From: Coleophoma eucalyptorum
Taxonomy: Eukaryota > Ascomycota > Leotiomycetes > Helotiales > Dermateaceae
Direction of reading: 5' to 3'
DNA length: 64,000 nucleotides
Assembly (NCBI GenBank): GCA_026120035.1
Contig: JALRME010000001.1
Coordinates: 372,001-436,000 of the forward strand
Below, piece by piece: positions 11,005 through 22,719 of this stretch; position 1 is the stretch's first letter; each line of letters opens with the position of its first letter. The notes under the pieces are model-generated. The model was not told where the DNA came from and searched no databases. It worked only from the letters and a program-made list of their open reading frames with translations. The position numbers and the translations under genes are program-made.

Positions 11005-12944
11005 TCAAGCCTTAATAATTGTCTCAACGACTTGAGCAATTGCAAGTAGCTCTTCGTCATGAAATCTCTTCCCTACGAGCTGCAAGCCGATAGGCGCATC
11101 AACATATTTATCTGGAGTATCTAGAATGCCTGTATTAGTTGCAGAATTAAGCTGAATATGTGTCTCTATTTGTAGTGAATTTTCTTACATTTAGCGTGCT
11201 CCTCAGCGTCCATTTCATTTCGAGGTTTGTACGTGGGGTCTGCAACGTCTACCTTCTGATCAACCTTCAATCCGCTTGGGAAAACGACGGCGGGGAAATC
11301 AAGCATATTCCAGATGATCGTGTAGAAAAAATAGGTTGGTGTGCCGTTCAAGTCAGAAGTGCCTGGGTATGTTGGGCCAAGGATCACATCAATGCCAGCT
11401 TGCTGCATTATGTAATGATATGTGCCTTTGAGAACTTCTCGGTCGTAGTTCAATCCCCAATTTTCGTAGACGGTCATTGAATCGGGGTAACGGTTAAGAA
11501 TCCATTCGGTCAGAGGACGGAGCGGCTCCATGCTTTCTTCGAGAACCTCCCTTACTGATTTTCCGCCATCAGCGAGTAAGAATTTGCCCTAAAGATATTT
11601 TTAGCTCAAACTTTATTCCAACTTTTACTGTATAATCGCTTGTTGCGCACTCACAGCGATTGTCGCTATCTTTTCTGTCTCAAAGGGTTTCCAGTCAACA
11701 ACTTTAACTCCAGCTGCCACCAGTTTTTCTCTGGCAACCTTAAGCGCACGGATGATAGGGGGATGAGGAGCCACAATTCTATGGCGCATATCTATCAGTC
11801 TACCTTGATCTGGAGAAAAGGGTTCAAACGATAAAACTAACCCATCATCTTCTAATATAGCCACGGTAATGGTAGAAGGAGCCGCCTTAACTGATCTCCA
11901 TGGAACAGGGGCAAGACTAGAATCAACCTCCCAGGGATTTTGGTCTAGAGTACTCTTCATGAAGAGATGCATATCGTCGATGCTGTGAGCAAGCGGACCG
12001 AGTACACCATGAATAGATTCTTGCCCAAGTCCAGCAGCTTTAATACCAATGCCGGAAACTCTGCCTGCAGTCGTCCGTAGACCGTAAACACCGTTAAAAG
12101 CAGCGGGAACTCGAATCGAACCGCCAATATCTGTCCCAACACCGAGTGCAGAGCACTTGAACGCCAATGCCGCTCCTTCTCCTCCAGAGGAACCTCCCGG
12201 GGAAAGGGCCAAGTTATTAGGATTGAGTGTTATTCCTGTGATATTGTTCGAAGTATCCATATGCTAGCAGAAATAGGTTAGCTGAAACATAACACCAAAC
12301 TTGCCAGTTTCTAGTTGCTTACCATCAATGACTGTGGCTCATTTGTACGAACATGCATGATAGCTCCTGCATTGTGAAGAAGCTGGACAATATACGCATC
12401 ATCGGGTGAAACAAAATCCATCCAAGAAACAAAACCGGCATTGCAAACACGGCCTTTGAAGCCTATGTGCTCCTTGAATGATATAGGCACTCCGTGAAGT
12501 GGTCCGCTGATTTTTCCCGTGTCGCGGAAGATTGCATCGAGCTCTTTTGCTCGAGCAATTGCAGGCTCAGCCATGAATTCAGTAGCGAAATTAAGCTATA
12601 TCAGGAGCCTTCATGTTAGAGGCAACATTATGTAGGATTAGGATAGAGAGACTTACTAACTGTTGGCCAATCGTAGCTCTTTTCAAGAAAGCAATGGTAA
12701 CTTCTTCTGCAGTCCAGATACCAGCAGCCATTGCCTTGACCAACTTAGTTGCAGTGCTTTCTGTAATGCTCAACTCCATGCTGGAAAGCAGACCGCTCTC
12801 CTTCGGGACATCAAGGACATTAAGTCGGTGTTTAGAGGGAAGCTTATCCTCTGGAAGCAACCACTGCTTTTGAATTGAGTCTTGCTGAATCTTCTTGCCT
12901 CTTGCTGCTTTCACCTCCCAACCTTCAATAGTATTTAAACCCAT
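11005..12944 (-). CDS. Amidase, amidase-signature family (acetamidase-like)
   Basis: Five exons (12944-12657, 12595-12323, 12263-11655, 11588-11189, 11129-11005) join in frame to about 564 residues, near the usual length of fungal acetamidases. The Ser-cisSer-Lys triad is complete: Lys137 in VPISFKEH, the cis-Ser in SPGGSSGGEG (about 212-213) and the nucleophile Ser236 in GTDIGGSIRVPAA. The protein should be a cytosolic hydrolase releasing ammonia from a carboxamide; the true substrate cannot be read from sequence. All introns are 59-66 bp with GT-AG ends. It is divergent from a Zn2Cys6 regulator gene across 702 bp holding a perfect palindrome, an arrangement that suggests specific induction. 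No lesions are seen. Confidence 0.92.
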
Positions 12945-13646
12945 ATTGTTCTAGAATAAATTGTAAAAAATGTGTTACTAGTACTTGTGATGTAAAATCT
13001 CGTATTGCTTTTGGTTGTCGTTTGCAAGATCAATGACTTTATAGGATTTTGAACTTCTCCTGAAGCTGTCAGCCATGCTTAGGTCTCAGTAGAGTTGCCA
13101 TGTACATCCTGTTACAAATAATACACGTTTGAGACTACTGAGCTATTGTAAGCCGGACACTCTAGATGTGGGCGCGGTCCCTTAGATGACTGGCGGAAAG
13201 GCATCTGGCAATGTGTCAGATTCAATCTGACACGTGTATTGCGGTCCAGTAGCATGCAATTTCTACCATGTAATATACAAAGTCAGATATCTGCACTCCA
13301 ATCTCGTATATTGCGGGTGGTCCTTTCTCAATGGTTGTTAGAGAGGAGGCATCTACTGTAGGACTGAATCACATGCAGGGATTTCCCTTCCAGGGGTTAA
13401 AGTTGAAATAATCTACTATGCCGTATTTGGACAATCTCACTTCTATACGGCGGTCTACAATATGATTGGTCCCCTGCTTGCGAGGACGTCTTACTTGCTG
13501 GGCGGGGTTGTAGTTCCACATAATCTTAACCTCATTTCTCTTTCCACCCTCTATCACGTTCCTCCATTATTCCGGATACTCACCATTTTGCCATTATAAT
13601 TATCCTTTAACCAAAGTTGGATATCTAGGTGTTAATAGAGCTTGCT
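12945..13646. promoter_or_regulatory. Divergent promoter between amidase and Zn2Cys6 regulator
   Basis: This 702-bp stretch serves both start codons. Its notable element is a 21-bp perfect inverted repeat at 13213-13233, listed separately. No coding sequence is recognised in it. Confidence 0.5.
13213..13233. promoter_or_regulatory. 21-bp perfect palindrome, candidate operator
   Basis: GTGTCAGATT and its exact complement AATCTGACAC flank a single C. Ten-bp perfect arms at this spacing are unlikely by chance and suit binding of a dimeric regulator. It lies 269 bp from the amidase ATG and 414 bp from the regulator ATG. Confidence 0.45.
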
Positions 13647-15281
13647 ATGCATCAAGCAAAAATACGGGAGAGATTGAAGACTAAATCCGGGTGCCTAACT
13701 TGTGAGAACGCTATCGCCTCGAGGCATATTAAGCAATCATTGATTCTGATTTACTAGGTCGCAGGCGCAAAAAGAAGTGCGATGAGACCGTACCTATTTG
13801 CAGGGCATGTCATCGGAATAAATGGCCTTGCCTATGGCCTGGCCAAACGATAGAGGGACATTTAAGCCCACCTTCCCAGCATGCAGAATCTCTCTTGGAT
13901 TCTCCCAAGGACCCAACCAGACAACTAGATGTGTTCAAATGGATGGGATCTCTTCCGAATGGCAACCTTCTAACCCCCACTAACATTCCAACTTGCTCCC
14001 CATGCCTTCTACCCTTGAATCCTCGTTATTTACTATCTAATCATTTTTTCCAAGAGGGATATTTACAATTAATACGCCCGGATGCTTATCCAGCTTTCGC
14101 ACAGAATCTCTATAACACCGCCGTCTCCATTGGAGCGACATATCCATGCGTCATGGATTTATATATTGCTCTTTCAGCTTTGTGTATCTCTGTTAAACAC
14201 CCTGAAGTCGTACCGTTTGCGTTGAGTCAATACTCTGCTGCCATATCTTCAACAGCTTTTAAAATTCAAGCTGCAGATGTCAATGGCTCTGAGGATTGGC
14301 TGATGACTATAGCCTGTACGATGTGTGTCTTTGAGGTAAGATGGATTAACCCACATATCCCTCTCTCACAGCATCCGTCCTTAACTAATCGAGAATCAGC
14401 GGTGGTACCCAGATTTAGCATGCAATTCTTCATTTCATATCCAGGCAGCGGCTCGAATGATATCTCTCCGACGAAGCATAAGCTCGCCAAAGCAGTCACA
14501 GCCAGGGTCACCATTCCACAGAATTTGCACTGAAGCCATCCTTCACAATACAGTACTCACCGCCTTTTTCACTGATTCTACCACGTTGCTTGCCATTCAA
14601 GACTTATTTCGAGAGTCCGGCGAAGAATTAGAACTATTGCCTTTTCCAGAAGCTTCTCATGCAGCGAATTCACCTGTGTTCGGGGGTTCACGACCGCTTT
14701 TCCGCCTTGTTCTCGACATATCGTGTCTGGCTCGACAGGGCGCTGGACTGCTTAAAGATCGGATTTTGGAATCAAAGTTGCATGCGAAAGTAAACTTCTG
14801 GTTAACGGAATCCGAATCTAAGATGAATAACGAACATTCAAGTATTGGCCAGTCGGAAGGCGATTGTTGGAAAGAAGCGAGGCTATACAGCCTTGCCGCT
14901 GATATCCTGCTTCTCAAGATAAGCAGACCAGAGACGAGGAGCAACCACCCATATATTCGCTATCGCGTGAAACAGGCTATGGATATTATCAAAAGTTATG
15001 AACAGCATCACATGTACTGGATTCAGCAACTTAGTTGGCCTATAATTGTTATTGGCTGCGCTGTGTTGGAGGATGAGGAAGTCATGCTCTTACGGCGAAA
15101 GCTAGAATCTTGGTGGAAGATAGCATATTTCGGCGATGTGAAAAGGACGTTGTGTATTCTGGAAAATATCTGGAAGATGAGGGCTATAACTAGACAATTA
15201 GACCATGGGTCAGTATTAAGAGCATCGGATCGGATGGCACTGTTACTTCGGAAAGACGGTTTATCAATATTTCTACATTGA
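13647..15281 (+). CDS. Zn2Cys6 transcription factor, likely regulator of the adjacent amidase
   Basis: Exons 13647-13701, 13758-14335 and 14400-15281 give about 504 residues. The first intron splits the zinc cluster; after splicing the motif is C16-x2-C19-x6-C26-x6-C33-x2-C36-x6-C43, with RRRKKKCDE between, a canonical fungal Zn2Cys6 DNA-binding domain. The rest resembles the fungal-specific transcription factor domain, with HNTVLTAFF and a long helical C-terminal region and no other motif. ATG 13647 was chosen because it precedes the zinc cluster in frame and no other in-frame Met does so. It is a nuclear protein. Divergent placement next to the amidase suggests pathway-specific control, which is inference. 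Confidence 0.87.
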
Positions 15282-15288
15282 ATGAACA

Positions 15289-15600
15289 ATGTCTATAATT
15301 ACTCATTCAGATATGTTGTTTAATATGACAGGGGAAATGTTGGACTTTGGCATGGATAGACAGAACTTTGCACAAGGAACTGTTAAGGCAATAAAAGAAG
15401 GAAGCAGAGCAGAGCAAGCGGGATTGAAAGAAGGAGACATTCTGGTTGACTATTCTCATCCGTGGCGATGTGTGGATGACTTTCATGCAAAGATGGAGGT
15501 TGTTGTGAAAAGACCCGGTGGCAGTCTGAAAATTGATTATTGGTCAAGAAGTTTTGAAAAGACAAGCTGCTGGCAGCTGGTTAAGCTAGGAAAACAATGA
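15289..15600 (+). CDS. Orphan PDZ-like domain ORF, possibly the remnant of a larger protease
   Basis: A 103-codon frame starting 7 bp after the regulator stop. It reads FGMDRQNFAQGTVKAIKEG, then SRAEQAGLKEGDILVDY and MEVVVKRPGGSLKIDYW, the carboxylate-binding and strand pattern of a PDZ domain. It ends FEKTSCWQLVKLG. In fungi, similar domains close larger peptidases (M61-like); nothing of such a catalytic domain is found upstream, where the regulator occupies the sequence. It may be a displaced 3' exon, a pseudogene fragment or a real small gene. Confidence 0.45.
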   Translation: MSIITHSDMLFNMTGEMLDFGMDRQNFAQGTVKAIKEGSRAEQAGLKEGDILVDYSHPWRCVDDFHAKMEVVVKRPGGSLKIDYWSRSFEKTSCWQLVKLGKQ

Positions 15601-16457
15601 GCGACAATTTACGTCGGTAATAAACGAGACATACGATTAATATTATATACGCTGGTATGTTGCTTATTGTTGGTTACATCAGGTAATGTAATAGGTGACT
15701 CTCCAGTCAAATAAGGTTCAGAATAGGTTCATAAGTAGTTGGTTCATGTCTATTGAAGAGAGTGTGAGGCAGAGAGGTATAAGAACCTCCCTCGCTAATG
15801 ATACTGTATGACATGTACTAGGTCTCGTGATTGACCGGTAAATGACATTCCGACACTTACTGACACTATCATAAACTAATCCTAGTGTAGCAAGTAAAAG
15901 TAACGGTTCTATATACGCACGCGGCTAAATAGAAAATTCATTGATGTTTTGGGTAAAGATCATAGGAGTCTGTGAGGTCGGAAATTCAATTAGAGTTCAG
16001 TAGTACATAATCCCTGATCTAGAATTCAACTCGGAGAACAAATGGTTTCAGTATTTGATTACAATTTCTATGATCTGCCCATCTGTCTCAAAATCTACTT
16101 TTTTGGAGCACAATAATATTTGATTATATTAGTATCTTATATAGACATTTATTTTTATATGTCGAGCTTTTTCAAAAGTAGACTTGGGGCTATAATTAGT
16201 GATACGGGACCGAAGATCACTTTCGGGTTCTCTTCAACTGCTTTCGGAATCTGATCATTTTGTCTGCCTGATCCACTAGGGTAGACGAAATTTAAGGAGC
16301 CTCTTAGAACCGAATTCAGCTTTGGTCTATTCCTCCCGTTTTTGGTTTAGACTCTTGCCTTCCTACTATCGCTCTATATTATCTCGTATTTGGAACATAA
16401 ACCATTTAAGTTGTTTCAAAAGCCACCCTTCATCTACTCTTATTTGGAGAACTCAAG
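15601..16457. other. Intergenic, AT-rich
   Basis: No open frame of note. It holds the presumed promoter of the rhodopsin-domain gene. Confidence 0.5.
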
Positions 16458-17737
16458 ATGTCCGATAAGATATCTCTGCCTACGAATCACAATAGATTGC
16501 CTCTCCTTATAATTACTCCACTCTTCACTAGCCTAGGAAGTAAGTATCTCGCTTATAACTTTTTAGACTCTGATTAATTTTTGAATAGCTCTAGTTCTGT
16601 TAGGAAGAATATATATTCGGTCATTTGTCCTAAAGGCTTTGGGTTGGGACGATTATATAATAATAATTGCCTGGGTCAGTATCATGATTCACAGCTTTAT
16701 AAGTCTCTACTTACATATTTATAGGTAAATTCAATTTTGACTGCGGCTTTTGCAGCGGCTTCGTTGCAACATGGTCTAGGGCTGTTCGCATATCAGCTTA
16801 CTTACCCAGAGATAAATTTGATAATTAAAGTATGACCTGTTCTTACTATCTTATTTATTAAAGCATTAATTAAAGCAACTAGGAAAACTTTTTTCTCGAA
16901 TTATTCTACTATTTGACCCTTTTCTTCGTAAAGCTGTCAATCTTATATTGTTATCTACGTATATGTAAGTTTAAATCGTCCCCTTTATCTACCCTCTTAC
17001 ACGAAGATTGCTTAAAGTTTTTAGCTTCCGTTTTGAAAGACAGATTATATATACCTACTCGAATCTGTATAGGGATTTTATTTGCACAAATAATTGCTAC
17101 TCTTATAGCATCTTTTCTCCAGTGCCGCCCCCTCTCATACTATTGGGATAAAATCGGCCAAACTGGAAGTTGTATTAATTTCGCAGCTTTCTTTTACTGT
17201 AAGTTAGCGTTTCTTTTTCTTTTGCTACTTTGGAAGAGCGCTTGCTAATAATCAAATAAGTTGTAAATATATTTACAATTGTTTCCGATATTGTCCTAAT
17301 CGTTCTTCCAATCCCATTTCTTTTAAAAGTGAATAGTTCTAAGTTTCAGAAATTTGAATTAAGCGGCATATTTCTGCTTGGAGGGCTGTCAACGATAGCA
17401 AGGTAAGTTATATATCATAATTTCGAACAAAAAAAGAAGTTAACTTCTTATCGTAGTTGTGTCCGGTTATATAGCATACATGTTATTGTACATTCGGCAG
17501 ATACTATTTATGCTTCTAGTCCTATTTGCTTGTGGTCATTTATTGAGATAAACCTTGGATTAATCTGTTCATGTGCGCCTGGTATATCACCCCTGGCTAG
17601 TCGCATTGATATAAATACTAATACTGTTATGGTTCTGTACAGCCTTTAAAGGTCTTCGTTCCCGAAAATTAAAACCCCATCAGAATGCAACCGAAAACCA
17701 GATGTTGTCAACGGACTCTGAGCAATATCGACCATAG
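16458..17737 (+). CDS. Integral membrane protein with fungal rhodopsin-like (SAT4-type) domain
   Basis: Eight short exons (16458-16539, 16589-16674, 16725-16829, 16883-16964, 17025-17198, 17261-17402, 17457-17581, 17643-17737) join with consistent phases to 296 residues. The product has about seven hydrophobic helices. Diagnostic family features are WDDYIIIIAW after the first helix, a conserved helix KLSILYCYLRI, FLQCRPLSYYWDK, a helix with SDIVLIVLPIPFLLK and a terminal SCAPAFKGLRS. This is the fungal rhodopsin domain shared with PTH11-like receptors, but no CFEM domain is present. Function of such proteins is mostly unknown; a surface receptor is possible. Codon use is strongly AT-rich, yet no lesion is seen, and every intron is 49-61 bp. 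Confidence 0.82.
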
Positions 17738-18879
17738 GACAAGAAGATTTCTCTTTTTGGGGCCAGCATACCAATCTGTTGCCACTATCTGCCAAAATAC
17801 TCTCCGTTTTACTTCGCGATCAATTAATACACGGATGTTATTGTTGTTCTTAGCTGAAGACTGCTCGTCATCTAATCGATACAAACGAAGATCTCTGGCT
17901 ATTGCAGTGACAGACGCAGATAGAAACCGACATCTGGCTGAAAGCCATCAAGGCGATAGATAACAAGAGACAAAAGAAGATACGATTGAATGTCTTCCAA
18001 AGTGCCTGAAGTATTTCGGCGCGAGTAATCTAAGACATCGAATGCACTTTTGCTGAAAACCTTTGACAGATAGAAGGCATCTTGCGCTGCTGCAGCTACT
18101 TCAGAGTTGTCAAACGGCTGATAAAAGAATGCAGCGCAAGCGAAAATGGAAAGAAGTAACGCAGCTTGCCTTGGTCGAATAGAACCACCTTGATCAATTT
18201 TTAAGTAGAACATCTTGATGAGAGAGCGGATGGTAGGAATATGTTGTATAGGGGATAGCTGGTCCACTCTGGATTCGTAGGTCTGACAGAGTAGAAATGC
18301 TGTTGAGTATACTGGAAATGTTGCCATTGTGGGGTTTCTGCCATCAAATCTGTCACATTCTGAGAGTGTGGTGAGATACGGTTGGGAATTTTGTGCTTCG
18401 AGGATTTCTTTTGTGCTCCATATCTTAAAGACTAAACCGCCCGACAAGGAATGAAGCTATTCCTATGTTAGAAATAGAGCATTGGAGTTACGTCCTAAGG
18501 TGCATTTAAGACCTAAGCTGTATATACATACGAGTTCATTCTCTCTTGTTCCTACGTTCTTAAGTAATTGCGAATCTTGATCTCGGTCATCAGATATAAT
18601 CATCATTTCCGCACTGGGAGCGGATACAAGTGGTCTAATGAGATGATGGCTGTCCACTGTATGATTAAATCGCGTCTCTGCCGATACAGATGGTAGAACT
18701 ATAGCCTCGAGACGTTTAATACGCTCGAGGATATCTGCGTTATTGTGTCTCGTTGAAGTCGTTTCTAATTGTGTTGGTGGTATAAGGAAAATGTACGCGA
18801 TGCCACTAGTAGCGCAGTTGGAACACAGCTGAGCCCGACTGCATTTCAGTTTCTTTGACCGGCATGATTGACAAGACAT
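17738..18879 (-). pseudogene. Broken Zn2Cys6 transcription factor
   Basis: The N-terminus from Met 18879 reads MSCQSCRSKKLKC, then CSNCATSGIAYIF; the sixth zinc-ligand cysteine is Tyr (TAC instead of TGC). An in-frame ATA eleven codons upstream may mark a lost older start. A coiled-coil segment (ILERIKRLE) follows. After an intron (about 18528-18449) the regulatory domain runs through YLKIDQGGSIRPRQA and LSIFACAAFFYQ to LEDIQSYLLLSL. A one-base deletion near 17938 shifts the frame; homology resumes as ARCRFLSASVTAIARDLRL, DDEQSSAK, DREVKRRVFWQIVATDW. The remainder of the usual 600-plus residues is missing where the convergent rhodopsin-domain gene begins. Confidence 0.8.
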
Positions 18880-19562
18880 AGGATCAGGACGAGCTCGACT
18901 TTTCGGTATGTTTGCTCCGGTTGTAAGGAATTGCGTTGTATAAAAAAAGGAAGGCCGCGAAAGAGGAATTCGGATGGAAAGAGATGGAGTCGACGGACGT
19001 CCGCGGAGGCTCGAAGAGTCACGGCCTTTAGGTCATTAAACTCCGGTGAGAAATAAAGAGTGCCACTTTTAGTCCTGTGGAAGTTTGTTTATACCCCTTA
19101 GATTGGAGTTCTCTTAGTGAGATCATCGCTACATGTCTCGTATAATGTTCGCCCATTCTTAAACTCCTTGGAAATTTCCTTTTAAAGCGGCCGCTTTTAT
19201 ATCTGCTTTGAGAAATTCTCAAGAAGTAGGCACGCCCTTTAAGAGCACTTTGTTTTGTTACATCATCCCTATGGCCGGTCTTTTATCGAGACTACGGAGC
19301 ATAGAATAGTAGAAAAGCTTATTGTCATTCTTCTCGATACCTGTATCGACTCTGGTCATTGGAAGGCATTCTATATGGTATGTAGTCAATCACTGGATTT
19401 TATGATATGCAACAAGTTGGGAACCCAGACGGAGAATATTTTCTTCGTCTTACTTATACTTATAATTCTCTTTCGTTTCCCTATGGACTGTTTTTTGTTC
19501 CTCTCCATTTACCATGTTTCATGTTCCTCCAATCACTCGTAGCTTAGTAGCGTGTTGCAACT
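18880..19562. other. Intergenic, nothing recognised
   Basis: Only short frames without family resemblance. The stretch separates two pseudogenes, a regulator and an MFS exporter, that lie in the same orientation. Confidence 0.45.
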
Positions 19563-21395
19563 TCAAAATACTTTGTCCCTCTTCATAAAGAGCGATGTCA
19601 CTAGTGCAAAGGCGCCTCCGGCAATGACCAAGATATAGCCATCATTAATAGCTTTAACAATAGCTCCAAGAGCCAACACTCTGATCTCAGGGCTCGCCGA
19701 CTCAAAGACTGCTCTCTTCTGTCCCGCAAGTGCAGCGTGGAGATCTTCTAAGGTGAATCCTTGGCTCTCTAGTGCAATTTGCAAGTTATGGTAGCCAACA
19801 TTCTGGAATATAGTGCTGGTAATAGTGAGACAAATCATAGTACTACCTGCCTGGGTGACATTAATGAAACATACCGCATCTGCTTCGTGGTGAGGGTCAA
19901 CTTTAGCTGCAGCGACAGTATAGGAGCCTTGCATTGCGAGGCCTGATCCGAGAGCAAGAAAGATGCTGAAGCCATAGATTGCAGAATTGGAAGTATTGAC
20001 ATCGATGCAGGCATAGAAGGTTGTGCCTCCGATAGCTTGGAAAACAGCCGCGATGACGTACCATGGCATGTAGTATCCAAGGATGGGAAGCAACGAGCCA
20101 TTCAGCATGAATGCAAAGACACAGACTGCAATGAGTGGCAGGAGTCGGACGGCAGATTGAACACCATCCTCTGCATGAACAAATTGGTAGTAGAGTGGCA
20201 GATAGTAGAGCGGGATGAAAAAGGCAATCGCTCCGCAAGCAGTCCCGATATGAAGTAGCCACATGGTGCGGGACTTGAGAAGCTCCACAGGGAATAGGCG
20301 ATGTTCGGTGGTAGTAAAGATGGCAAACCCCTACTGAGCAGCGTAAGACTTGCAGTAAGAACAAAAAGAACAATGAGGGCGATTGTGCCACCAGCATCCC
20401 ATTGCCACTGAGCACCTCCGAAGGTGAATGCCATGACGAAGAAGCCATACATTGAAGCTTTTAGGAATACCCCGACCCAGTCCATGTTTTTGAGATTCTC
20501 GCTCATTTTGCGGTTCGGTTGCGGCTGAATCGGCTTCAATCCGAAGAGAAATATTGGTGCGCACACGCCAAAGATGACAAGATTGATGTAAAATGCCCAT
20601 CGCCAAGTGGCACTAGAATCAGCAAAAGAGCCACCAATTACAGGTCCAAGGACGCATCCAAGGCCGTACGCGATACCTGTGGAAGCAAGATATAGAGGAC
20701 GCTCTTTTATAGATGTCGAGTAGGAAAATATATTCAGCACTCTGTTTCCACGAATTAATATTTCCTGATGCAGAGTCGGTTGTTTGCAGCGCCTACCCTA
20801 AATACATTCCCGCACCACCAGCTCCACCCCAGACACTGCCAATGATCAGTGCATCCATGGAAGGGGCAGTTCCACACAATGCGCTTCCAGCCTCAAACAT
20901 GACAATACTAGAAATATATATCCATTTCGCATCGAACAGGGTGTAGGCTTTGCACAAGGGGAGGATCGCAGCTACGGAGCACATCGTGAACCCAATACCC
21001 AGCTAACCAATCTTGTTGACCCGGCCAAACTCCTCGACAATATCACCTTGGATATTGGCGACAATTGTATTATCCAGCCCGTAAATAAAATTGACCATCA
21101 ACAGACTGGTGCAGACAAGGATCCATGTCAAAGTATTGTAGATACGCCCCTCCTGTGGTGGTTCTGAAGGCTGGACATCGTTTTTGTCAGAACCTTGTTC
21201 TCCCATTTCCGTGTCGATATCAGCGTTCGCATCTTTGGATAGTAAGTTATTATTCTTGTCGTGGGATTCAACTCTAAGGTTGGTTCTCTTGAGTGAGTTC
21301 GAGTCTGTATGGAACTCCGCGGCCGAAGGAGGTGGTAAAGACGAGTTACCTATAACAGAAGATAAGTCACTGATCATAGTGGCAGAAATTTGCAA
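19563..21395 (-). pseudogene. Broken MFS multidrug exporter, DHA2 (14-helix) type
   Basis: The reading starts at 21395 with a long acidic cytosolic N-terminus, then TLTWILVCTSLLMVNFIYGL DNT, the first helix. An in-frame TAG at about 21003-21005 stands where Trp is expected (VNKIG-stop-LGIGF). Sequence continues through FEAGSALCGTAP and GGAGGAGMYLG, an intron (about 20803-20753), STGIAYGLGCVLGPVIGGSFAD and WRWAFYINL. Near 20340 there is a one-base frameshift and a TAG at the second Gln of the expected AAQQGFAIF. The last 240 codons are intact, to RDKVF. Motif C and the WRW motif identify the DHA2 family of fungal toxin/drug efflux pumps. Three lesions exclude function. Confidence 0.87.
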
Positions 21396-22719
21396 AGCTT
21401 CTGAGATTTGAAAAAAATAAAATGGGCGATTTAGAAAAATGAAAGCGGGCCTTGAGGTTACTTAAGATATTTTGGATATCAGCATAACAGGGAAATTACT
21501 TACAAATGTTACAGAAGAGTACAAAAATTGCCACTTCTTGTTGTCTGCTATCCGCAGTTGGATTTATAATAGATGGTACTCCGTACTCCGTACTTTCAGG
21601 GTAACATTATAATAAAGTGCGGAGATAATCTTCGTTTTCTCAGTCAGGCCATACATTGCATACCTGAAGCACTAGCGGACGTCTGCGGAAGACCGAAGAT
21701 CTGATCCTCCTCGGATTTTACCTTACGGATCGGTCAAGATTGAAAATAGAGACTGTCTAAGGCTTAGATTTAGTAAACTCCATAATATCCGTGTTATTCC
21801 ATCACATAAATTTAACTTCAGGTCGCTGTGTTATTATATCCCTTCTACTGTAGCACGAGCTGTATAAAGCTGTATAAAATCCACTAGGCAGCGAGCGGCC
21901 AGCTAGCTGTCACTTCACCTTTTTGCAAACTTTCCCACCTATTTCGTTTAAGGTTTTCCTCGCGAATTTGTCTTGTAAGAGCTCAAAGTAGTGTCAGGAG
22001 CTACAGGCAAAATGAAATGTGAGCAAGCGATAATTTGATTCCATAAAATCTACAGCCTCCTAGATTAGCTAATAGCACTTCATTATACTTTCTATATACT
22101 CAATTTACGAGCTAGGAAGCCAAGAAAATTTACATAGGTTTCTTAATCTACTATAGTCAGTCAAATCTCAATAAGTATTGTTTAGAGGGGTTAATGACAT
22201 CAACCACCAAGATTTGTTGCCATTGATCATTTCTTATTCGACTTTCCTAAGCTCCATATAACGCTCTATAGTCTAGAAACTGGACCCTTTTAGGCAAGAC
22301 TTTTCGGCGGATTCATATCCTATATCCTATTTGAAGCATTGGTTTGGTTGGCTACTTTCAAGAATAGTCCACTAAACTATTGGATGCACTACGAGGAGCA
22401 AAATCGGTTACTAGACTTTAGTGCTACAGTTTGAGTTAGAGGTTAAATGGGATGGAGATCAGGAACCTTCCCCTCTATATTCATACTCAAAGGGATGTTC
22501 GGTATTTATGCTACTCCTATATATCGTGTATTGCACTTGAAGTAGTCCAGTAATATCTCCCTAGCGCCGAGTTCCAATACTAATAATATTATCCAAACCT
22601 AATTGTCCTTTGATCATACAGAAGCTATCTACAAATCATAACTAACTGAACTACCAGACCTCGCCATTCTTTATCATGTCCTCATCCCAACTAATCCAAT
22701 CCCGAGCTATATCATTTTA
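21396..22719. other. Intergenic, AT-rich
   Basis: No recognisable gene. A short direct repeat of ACTCCGT occurs near 21578-21590. Base composition suggests old, mutated non-coding or repeat-derived sequence. Confidence 0.4.

Noticed and set aside
14266..15289. Minus-strand frames under the Zn2Cys6 gene
   Set aside because: Shadows; the plus strand gives a continuous spliced regulator.
17685..17963. Plus ORF of 92 codons beyond the rhodopsin-domain gene
   Set aside because: Wrong frame; splicing to 17643 gives the family-like tail and stop at 17735-17737, and the rest is antisense of the regulator relic.
20331..20606. Minus frame in the MFS relic as a separate gene
   Set aside because: Only its last residues (AAQ) are family-like; the rest is an out-of-frame reading of the exporter.
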